A stretch of 64,000 nucleotides of DNA, from positions 1 to 64,000 of the forward strand of contig NZ_JANBVF010000027.1 in assembly GCF_024437655.1 (NCBI RefSeq). The letters are read 5' to 3'. Below, in pieces: positions 58,601 to 64,000 of this stretch (within the stretch, counting starts at the first letter, position 1; each line of letters opens with the position of its first letter). This DNA comes from Chitinolyticbacter albus. Its GTDB lineage: Bacteria; Pseudomonadota; Gammaproteobacteria; Burkholderiales; Chitinibacteraceae. The position numbers and the translations under genes were made by a program. Below the pieces are notes generated by a model. It was not told the origin of the DNA. It worked only from the letters and a program-made list of their open reading frames with translations, and made no database searches.

Positions 58601-59515
58601 CTAGCTTTGCTTTTGATTCAAGTTCCGGGCGAAGAAGTCGTCGACAGTCGGATAGCGCAACGAGATCCGCAATTCGGTCTTGAGCCGCTGATTCGCAAGA
58701 CGCCGCGATTCATTGAGATAGGACAGCATGGCCGGCGTCAGCCGCGTCTGCGCTTCAGTGCGGCCCACCCGTGGCGGGCGCGGCAATCCGCTGGCGTCGG
58801 CGACCCGATCGAACCAGTCGGCCATTTTCAGCGGCGCATCGTCGCTGGCGTGATAACAGCGCAGCGGCCGAGCCCGGAACAGCGCGAGCGCGACGATGCG
58901 GGCAAGATCATCGGCATGGATGTGATTGCTGTAGCTGTCTTCAACGGCGTGCAACACCACGTCGCCGCGGGCGATGCGCTCGGTGGGCAGGCGCGTGTCG
59001 GCGTAAATGCCCGGTGCGCGCAGCAGCCCGAGTCGCACCCGTCGCCGCCGGGCCCAGTCGCGCAACTGGCGCTCGGCATCGGCGCGCCGTTGCGCGCGGG
59101 CGTTGGTGGGCTGCAGCGGCCGGGTTTCCGTGATCTGGGCGCCGGCGCAATCGCCATAGACACCGCTGGTGCCGATGTAGACGGCGCGGGACGGTGCTAA
59201 AATCGCGCCATTGCTGCGTGGCCGGTTCAGGGCCGCGATCAGCCTGCGACTGCGCGCATCGTGCAGGCCGTGGTTGGCCGGCGGTGCGCTGTGGACCAGC
59301 ATCTGGGCGATCCCGGACAGGCGCGACAGGCTGCGGCGCTGGTCGAGGTCGGCCGTGATAGGCAGCACCCCCAGCTGGCGCAAGCGGCTGGCGGATAAGT
59401 CAGAGCGCGCGGTGGCGTACACGCGGAATCGTCGGGATAGCCAAGGCAGGGCGCGCTCCAGCACGTCGCCGCAACCAACGATCAACAGGCGCCGCGTCCC
59501 TTTCCGTTTTTGCAT
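58601..59515 (-). CDS. NAD(P)-binding short-chain reductase of the YeeZ type
   Basis: The 304-residue product has a Rossmann start RRLLIVGCGDVLERALPWLS (about 8-27; GxGDxxxR variant). It continues with VLPITADLDQ, YIGTSGVYGDCAGAQITETR (about 110-129), then RAPGIYADTRLPTERIARGD and HIHADDLARIVALALF. This is the extended-SDR/YeeZ family, atypical because the catalytic YxxxK is not apparent. Substrate unknown. Start 59515 is chosen at the Rossmann fold; it is divergent from the flavin reductase gene. Confidence 0.8.
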   Translation of the reverse strand: MQKRKGTRRLLIVGCGDVLERALPWLSRRFRVYATARSDLSASRLRQLGVLPITADLDQRRSLSRLSGIAQMLVHSAPPANHGLHDARSRRLIAALNRPRSNGAILAPSRAVYIGTSGVYGDCAGAQITETRPLQPTNARAQRRADAERQLRDWARRRRVRLGLLRAPGIYADTRLPTERIARGDVVLHAVEDSYSNHIHADDLARIVALALFRARPLRCYHASDDAPLKMADWFDRVADASGLPRPPRVGRTEAQTRLTPAMLSYLNESRRLANQRLKTELRISLRYPTVDDFFARNLNQKQS

Positions 59516-59539
59516 TAGCGATCCAAGACTCTCAAGCGA

Positions 59540-60568
59540 ATGACCAAGCAACTTACCATCCAGCCCTCGGGCCAGCAAATCACCGCGGACGACGACGAAA
59601 CCATCCTCGCCGCGGCCCTGCGCGCCGGCTTCAACATGCCCTACGGCTGCAAGAACGGCGCCTGCGGTGCCTGCAAGGGACAGGTGCTGTCGGGCGAAGT
59701 GGCGCATGGCGATCATGCCGAATCGGCGTTGTCGCACACCGAGATCAGCCGCGGCGTGGCGCTGTTCTGCTGCGCCAAGCCGGTGGGGGACGTGGTGATC
59801 GAATGCAAGGAAATCTCGGCGACCAAGGATATCCATATCAAGACACTGCCGTGCCGGGTGGAGGCGATCGACAAGGTGTCGCACGATGTGGCGGTGTTAA
59901 GGCTCAAGCTGCCAACCACCGAGCGCCTGCAGTTCCTCGCCGGCCAGTACATCGACATCCACGCCAAGGGTGGCAAGAAGCGCAGTTTCTCGATCGCGAA
60001 TGCGCCCCACGAGGACGATCACATCCAGCTGCATATCCGTCATGTGCCGGGTGGGGAGTTTTCCGAGCATGTGTGGAACACCATGCAGCCCAAGGAAATC
60101 TTCCGCTTCACGGGCCCCTTGGGTTCGTTCTTCCTGCGCGAGGACAGCGACAAGCCTATCCTCTTCATCGCCACCGGCACCGGGTTCGCGCCGATCAAGG
60201 GCATGCTGCAATACGCGTTCCAGAAGGGCATACAGCGCGAGATGGTGCTGTATTGGGGCGCACGCACGCTGGCCGATCTCTATATGCCGCAACTGCCGTC
60301 TGAGTGGCAGCAGCAGCATCCGAACTTCACCTTCATTCCGGTGCTGTCCGAACCCAAACCGGAAGATCAGTGGCCGGGCCGGACCGGCTTCGTGCACGAG
60401 GCAGTGCTGGAGGATTTCGGCAGCCTCGCCGGTTACCAGGTCTATGCCTGTGGCGCGCCGGTGATGGTTGAGGCCGCGTACAAGCATTTCGTGTCGCGCA
60501 AGTTGCCGGAGGACGAATTCTTCTCCGATGCGTTCTTTACCACCAAAGACCTCGCGACCAGGCTGTGA
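59540..60568 (+). CDS. Ferredoxin-type NAD(P)H-flavin reductase (CDP-6-deoxyglucoseen reductase-like, AscD family)
   Basis: The 342-residue product has an N-terminal 2Fe-2S domain with CKNGACGACKGQVLSGEV (Cys ligands about 37-45) and a last ligand in ALFCCAKP (about 75). The FAD domain has KKRSFSIANAP (RxxS, about 148-158) and the NAD(P) domain has FIATGTGFAPIKGML (about 209-223), VYACGAP (about 299) and a C-terminal FFSDAF. It is widely annotated as CDP-4-dehydro-6-deoxyglucose reductase, but in most proteobacteria the true electron acceptor is unknown. Only 12 bases precede the truncated response regulator. Confidence 0.9.
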   Translation: MTKQLTIQPSGQQITADDDETILAAALRAGFNMPYGCKNGACGACKGQVLSGEVAHGDHAESALSHTEISRGVALFCCAKPVGDVVIECKEISATKDIHIKTLPCRVEAIDKVSHDVAVLRLKLPTTERLQFLAGQYIDIHAKGGKKRSFSIANAPHEDDHIQLHIRHVPGGEFSEHVWNTMQPKEIFRFTGPLGSFFLREDSDKPILFIATGTGFAPIKGMLQYAFQKGIQREMVLYWGARTLADLYMPQLPSEWQQQHPNFTFIPVLSEPKPEDQWPGRTGFVHEAVLEDFGSLAGYQVYACGAPVMVEAAYKHFVSRKLPEDEFFSDAFFTTKDLATRL

Positions 60569-60580
60569 GTGGCCGCGGCA

Positions 60581-61213
60581 ATGCGTATCCTGATCGTTGA
60601 AGACGACGCCGACATCGCCACCAATCTCTACGACTATCTGGCCGCGCGCGGCCATGTCGTGGATGCCGCCCCCAATGGTCTCGTCGCCCTACATCTTCTG
60701 GCTGGCAGTCTATCGTTCGATGCGATCGTGCTCGATTTGGGGCTGCCGGGGATGGACGGACTGACGGTGGCCGAGCGCCTGCGCCGCGATGCCCGTTTGG
60801 CGACGCCCATCCTGATGCTGACCGCACGCGATACGCTGGATGACAAACTGGCCGGTTTCGACGCCGGCGCCAACGATTATCTGGTCAAGCCCTTCGCGCT
60901 CAAGGAGGTCGAGGTGCGGCTCGCCGCGCTGGTGAAGCGCGCAAAAGGGCGGGTGGTCGATACCGGATTGCGGCTGGGAGCGCTTGAGTACGACGCGCGG
61001 AGCGGCATCGCGCTCTGGTATGGCGAGGCGCTGCCCTTGCCGCCCAAGGCGCTGCAATTGCTGATCGCCATGCTGACGCGTCCCGGCCAGTGGCTGCGTG
61101 ACCCTGCTCAAGCTGAAGAGTCCCCATCATTGCCCCTAGGACTTGGCGGAGTACGGCGGCTATACGCCGCACCTGACGCTGTTTGCGGCCTTGTCGGCCG
61201 GCATCGCGCCTAG
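60581..61213 (+). pseudogene. OmpR-type response regulator with truncated DNA-binding domain
   Basis: The receiver domain is complete (MRILIVEDDADIATNLYDYL; phospho-acceptor in VLDLGLPGMDGL; LTARDT; LVKPF). The winged-helix domain begins normally (LRLGALEYDARSG ... LPLPPKALQLLIAMLTRPGQ, about 130-170) but stops at WLR, about 50 residues early, before the recognition helix. The frame then runs into unrelated sequence that overlaps the PAP2 remnant. The usual downstream histidine kinase gene is missing. It probably cannot bind DNA; a stand-alone receiver function is possible. Confidence 0.8.
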
Positions 61214-61450
61214 CCACTGCTTTCCGGCTGGCGATGCTGCGGGGGCTTTGCCCTGCTCGCATTTCATTTTGCATTGCGCGACCGACATCCGCGCTGGGCT
61301 CGCATCGCGGCCCTGGTTCTCGGCTGGGTCATGGGCTGGGCGCAGACGATGCGCGGCGCGCACTTTGTTTCCCACGCGCTGTGGTCGGCCTGGTGGAGCT
61401 GGATGGTGCTGTTATTGCTCCACACCTGCTGGGCACCGCTTGCAGATTAA
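61140..61450 (+). pseudogene. PAP2-family phosphatase C-terminal remnant with frameshift
   Basis: From 61140 the frame reads DLAEYGGYTPHLTLFAALSA and PSHCFPAGDAAG. After a one-base shift at the G run 61241-61245 it continues FALLAFHFALRDRHPRWARI, MRGAHFVSHALWSAWW and ends LAD then TAA at 61448. This is the second half of a PAP2 (lipid phosphatase-like) membrane protein. The active-site His of the AGH motif is Asp, the frame is broken and the first half is absent, so it is dead. Confidence 0.82.
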
Positions 61451-61506
61451 TGAATAATGAATTACTAATGTGAAGGTGTAGCGCATGCTGCACTCCTTTC
61501 GAATTC

Positions 61507-61534
61507 ACCCCGCGGTTTCCGCGGGGTTTTTTTT
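61507..61534 (+). terminator. Rho-independent terminator upstream of the amino-sugar locus
   Basis: Stem accccgcgg/ccgcggggt (61507-61515, 61519-61527), 3-base loop and eight T. It isolates the amino-sugar kinase operon from the pseudogenes upstream. Confidence 0.93.
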
Positions 61535-61548
61535 ATCCGTCCGCTCGA

Positions 61549-61577
61549 TTGACACGGTATGGTGCGCTCTCTAAATT
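61549..61577 (+). promoter_or_regulatory. Sigma70-type promoter of the amino-sugar kinase-gntR operon
   Basis: -35 TTGACA (61549-61554), 17-base spacer, -10 TAAATT (61572-61577). It lies just after the terminator and about 150 bases before the ATG, leaving a leader long enough for regulator sites. Confidence 0.65.
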
Positions 61578-61683
61578 GGCATCCTGGTCGCATAAAGTCG
61601 CGCGCCGGAAATGTCAGGCAGGCCGTGTCTTGGCAGGCAGTGACGGCCTGGTTCGATGGCAAGTGGTATGCGAGTGGACATGA

Positions 61684-61699
61684 AGTGGTCTGGCCGAGT
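61684..61699. promoter_or_regulatory. Possible GntR (NagR/DasR-like) operator
   Basis: AGTGGTCTGGCCGAGT matches the DasR-type palindrome ACTGGTCTAGACCACT at 11 of 16 positions. It lies in the leader of the operon that encodes a GntR/UTRA regulator. It is weakly palindromic, so this is a suggestion only. Confidence 0.35.
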
Positions 61700-61735
61700 C
61701 GGGTCGGATCCGCGAATTGAGAAGGGAGTGCGCGA

Positions 61736-62617
61736 ATGAGCAATATCGAATACCTGATAGGCGTGGATGGCGGCGGCACCGGTACCCGGATCTGCATTGC
61801 CGATCTGTCCGGCAAGGAGCTGGTGCGGGCCGACGGCGGCGCTTCCGCGCTGGGGCAGGGGGTCGACAAGGCCTGGACCAACATCACGCTGGCGATCCGC
61901 GCCGGTTTCGAGGCGCTGGGTATCGAGCGCGTGGACTTCAGCCGCTGTGCGGCGGGCTTTGGTCTGTCCGGCGTCACCGTGAAGGCGTGGGCGCAGGAGT
62001 TCGAGAACAAGAATCCGGGCTTTGCTCGCATTGTCGTCGAGACCGATGGCTTTTCCACATTGCTGGGCGCGCTCGATGGTGCCCATGGCGGCATCATCGC
62101 CATCGGCACGGGCTCGATCGGCGAGGCATGGTTGCCGGATGGCAAGCGTCTGGAAGTCGGCGGCTGGGGTTTCCCGACTTCGGACGAAGGTTCGGGCGCA
62201 TACCTCGGCCTCAAGGCCATCAACCTGGTCCAGCGTGTGGTCGACGGCCGGGCGCCGGATACCGATTTCACCCGCAAGCTGACGAGCATTACCGGCAGCA
62301 CGCGTGAAACGGTGTTCGAGTGGATGGCCGGCATGAAGCAGGGTGAGTGCGCGTCGCTGTCGCCGGTGGTGGTCGAGTTCGGCCAATCGGACGAGACCGC
62401 CCGCCGCTTTCTGCTGGAAGCCGGTCGCGAGATCGAGATCATCGGCAGTGCACTGCGCGCCGATGCGCCCGAGCTACCGATTGCGATCTGCGGGGGGGGG
62501 CTGTCGCAGGCGCTGCGCCCCTATATCCCGGCCGCTTTCCTGGCCAGCACCAGTCTGCCGCTCAAGGATTCCTGCGCCGGCGCCCTGATCCTGGTCCACC
62601 GCGCCGTTTCGGCCTGA
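61736..62617 (+). CDS. BadF/BcrA-type amino-sugar (N-acetylglucosamine/glucosamine) kinase
   Basis: The 293-residue ASKHA ATPase has phosphate-1 loop LIGVDGGGTGTRICIADLSG (about 7-26), IIAIGTGSIGEAW (phosphate-2, about 118-130), GGWGFPTSDEGSGAYLGLKA (about 141-160) and the adenosine motif AICGGGLSQAL (about 250). This is the glucosamine kinase GspK-like subfamily, which traps chitin-derived sugars by 6-phosphorylation. The sugar is inferred from family and from the GntR and ABC genes downstream. An AGGGAG ribosome site precedes ATG 61736. Confidence 0.85.
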   Translation: MSNIEYLIGVDGGGTGTRICIADLSGKELVRADGGASALGQGVDKAWTNITLAIRAGFEALGIERVDFSRCAAGFGLSGVTVKAWAQEFENKNPGFARIVVETDGFSTLLGALDGAHGGIIAIGTGSIGEAWLPDGKRLEVGGWGFPTSDEGSGAYLGLKAINLVQRVVDGRAPDTDFTRKLTSITGSTRETVFEWMAGMKQGECASLSPVVVEFGQSDETARRFLLEAGREIEIIGSALRADAPELPIAICGGGLSQALRPYIPAAFLASTSLPLKDSCAGALILVHRAVSA

Positions 62618-62633
62618 TCGCAAGGAGGCCGCC

Positions 62634-63374
62634 ATGCTGGCTCAGCAGAAACTGCTCGTTCTGAAACCCGATCCGGATAGTGCGACGCCGTTGTACCTGC
62701 AACTGGGCCACAAGCTGGCGGCTGCGATCAATGCCGGCTTCTGGAAGGCGGATGAACCGCTGCCGTCCGAGCGCACTTTCTGTGAGCTGCTCGGCGTCTC
62801 CCGTGTCACCGCGCGCAAGGCGCTCGATCTGTTGTTCGAGCAGGGCATGATCCTGCGCCGCCAAGGCTCGGGCACCTATATCACGCCCAAGCTCGAACAA
62901 CCGCTGGAGCGGCTGACCAATTTGTCGGAGATGCTGAAGCTGCGCGGCTTCACGCCGGGCTCCAAATGGCTCAAGCGTGAAGTGGCGACGGCATCGAGCG
63001 AGGAGCTGCTCAAGCTCAATCTCGCGCCCAATAGCCGGGTGACCCGCTTGCAGCGCGTGCGCATGGCCAACGATACGGTGATGGCGGTCGAAGAGACCGC
63101 CCTGCCGTATCACCTGGTGCCGGACCCGCAGGTGATCGGTGATTCGCTGTATGAATACATGCGTAATGCGAAACTCACTGTTGTACGCGCGATACAGAAT
63201 ATTGGTGCGGTAAACGCCACACCGGAGCTTGCCGCGCTCGCTGGAATCCCTGCAGGCGAGGCGATGTTGCACCTTGTTCGCGTCGGCTATCTCGAAAATG
63301 GCCTTGCCGTTGAGCTTACGCATTCCTGGTTTCGTAGCGATTACTACGATTTCACGGTTGAGCTGCATCGGTAA
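62634..63374 (+). CDS. GntR/HutC-family regulator with UTRA domain (NagR/DasR-like)
   Basis: The 246-residue product has a winged helix with ERTFCELLGVSRVTARKALD (about 45-64) and QGSGTYI (about 81-87). The UTRA effector domain follows (about 100-240), with MLKLRGFTPGSKWL, RVTRLQRVRMANDTVMAVEE and HSWFRSDYYDFTVEL. UTRA proteins of this kind sense GlcN-6-P or GlcNAc-6-P and repress amino-sugar genes. An AAGGAGG ribosome site lies 6 bases before ATG, and the gene follows the kinase by 16 bases. Confidence 0.9.
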   Translation: MLAQQKLLVLKPDPDSATPLYLQLGHKLAAAINAGFWKADEPLPSERTFCELLGVSRVTARKALDLLFEQGMILRRQGSGTYITPKLEQPLERLTNLSEMLKLRGFTPGSKWLKREVATASSEELLKLNLAPNSRVTRLQRVRMANDTVMAVEETALPYHLVPDPQVIGDSLYEYMRNAKLTVVRAIQNIGAVNATPELAALAGIPAGEAMLHLVRVGYLENGLAVELTHSWFRSDYYDFTVELHR

Positions 63375-63863
63375 ATTGCTGTTGTAGCTAGGGTTTTTAC
63401 TTATTCGTTTTTACGGTTTTGTAGTGGCGCTGACATTGCACCGCAATGGGGCTACATAATTGCCGCTTTGGTGCGTATCTGCTGGCGTATCGACGACGCA
63501 TTCGGATATTGCGTCGCACCATCGGGTCGGCTCTGCATCGGTATTCACCCGTACGTGCAGTTGTTGTAATCTGCTTCGGCGTCGAAATTCGTCGGACAGT
63601 CGGCAGAACCTTGTGACGCCAAGGGTTGATGTGCCTGCCAAGTGGTCAAGGGGAGCACTTGGCGGGCTGCACTGTTCGACGTGGTTGTAATACAGAGGCG
63701 AGTCGTGAGTAGAGCTCGCGATGGGAATCGTCCAGAAAACGAGAGTGGTGTTCGACTGTTTGACGAGCCGTCGATGATTTTCCGCCAGCAGACCCAGAAG
63801 AGGCTGCGGTGGTTGATGCTAGGCGACGACGCTCATACAACAAGCAATATTCTGGAGTCGATA
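63375..63863. other. Long regulatory leader before the ABC binding-protein gene
   Basis: 489 bases without a gene. It contains a perfect 8-base inverted repeat GCCAAGTG/CACTTGGC (63637-63644 and 63656-63663, 11-base spacer), a candidate operator or hairpin. A GGAG ribosome site lies 8 bases before the ATG at 63864. The first part (63375-63420) is T-rich. I see no clear terminator. Confidence 0.55.
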
Positions 63864-64000
63864 ATGAAATTGAAGCCGTTTCTCGCCCTCGCCGCCGCCG
63901 TGTTCGCGGTTTCCGCCGCCAACGCCGCCGACAAGGTGAAGGTTGAGTACTGGTCCAACAGCCTGTCGCCGAAGTTCGACAGCGTGATGAAGGACCTGAC
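63864..64000 (+). CDS. Sugar ABC transporter substrate-binding protein, N-terminal part (cut by window edge)
   Basis: 45 residues are visible. The signal peptide MKLKPFLALAAAVFAVSAAN ends at ANAAD, followed by KVKVEYWSNSLSPKFDSVMK, the start typical of family 1 (MalE/UgpB-like) binding proteins. Position after an amino-sugar kinase and a GntR/UTRA regulator suggests uptake of chitin-derived (GlcNAc)n or GlcNAc. The rest lies outside the window. Confidence 0.8.
   Translation, partial: MKLKPFLALAAAVFAVSAANAADKVKVEYWSNSLSPKFDSVMKDL

Overview
The window is a GC-rich chromosomal segment of a betaproteobacterium. Three things point that way: the accB-accC-prmA-DUF3426 order, the tgt-yajC-secD-secF block, and an APS-type CysH next to CysB. 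At the right edge a BadF-type amino-sugar kinase, a GntR/UTRA regulator and the start of a sugar ABC transporter binding protein form what looks like an amino-sugar (chitin-derived) uptake locus. That suggests a chitinolytic member of the Neisseriales such as the Chitinibacteraceae; the family assignment is inference. I saw no tRNA, rRNA, CRISPR array, intact transposase or prophage.

Layout. 1-4642: intact recQ (minus strand), preceded on its 3' side by two accessory genes for exported proteins (a beta-lactamase-like serine hydrolase and a Sel1-repeat protein) and a GST fragment. Short recQ 3'-end remnants punctuate this stretch. 4741-9104: argS, then cysB divergent from a TSUP permease and cysH (sulfur assimilation). 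9216-12721: DUF3300 and DUF2950 exported proteins and the SrkA-type kinase. 12848-13386: a large inverted-repeat element, followed by an orphan gene. 14039-18791: a CHASE-like/PAS histidine kinase and a REC-DUF3369-GGDEF-EAL response regulator. 18876-20934: tsaB-rimI-family 4 uracil-DNA glycosylase, coupled by 4-base overlaps. 21061-24981: yejABE-type peptide importer without its ATPase gene.

25171-37324 (minus strand) is the most striking region: a run of thirteen reading frames that reads as one membrane-maintenance operon. In transcription order it encodes a DUF2170 protein, PspA/IM30, a ribbon-helix-helix-like protein, a small zinc-ribbon membrane protein, a YqiJ-like OB-fold membrane protein, a YqiK-like flotillin, a small membrane protein, a zinc-ribbon protein, a giant AAA+ ATPase interrupted by an in-frame TAG (two reading frames), a LURP-one-like protein and two membrane proteins. 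Upstream lies a good sigma70 promoter overlapped by a regular operator of four GACAT/ATGTC half sites.

37585-45732 (minus): DUF3025, a PEBP-like secreted protein, Tpx thiol peroxidase and a cysteine-free Tpx paralogue, DUF3426, prmA, an S41-type peptidase placed inside the accC-prmA neighbourhood, accC, accB and aroQ. 45950-57402: queA, two small membrane/exported proteins, a CAP-domain lipoprotein with a hexamer repeat, tgt-yajC-secD-secF, DedA, a bioC-(ABM-like)-bioD cluster, an SCO1 lipoprotein and a YcgR flagellar brake. 57467-61450: adhP, a YeeZ-like reductase, a ferredoxin-type flavin reductase, then a truncated OmpR-type response regulator abutting a broken PAP2 phosphatase, the scar of a deletion. 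61507-64000: terminator, promoter, amino-sugar kinase, GntR regulator and the start of an ABC substrate-binding protein.
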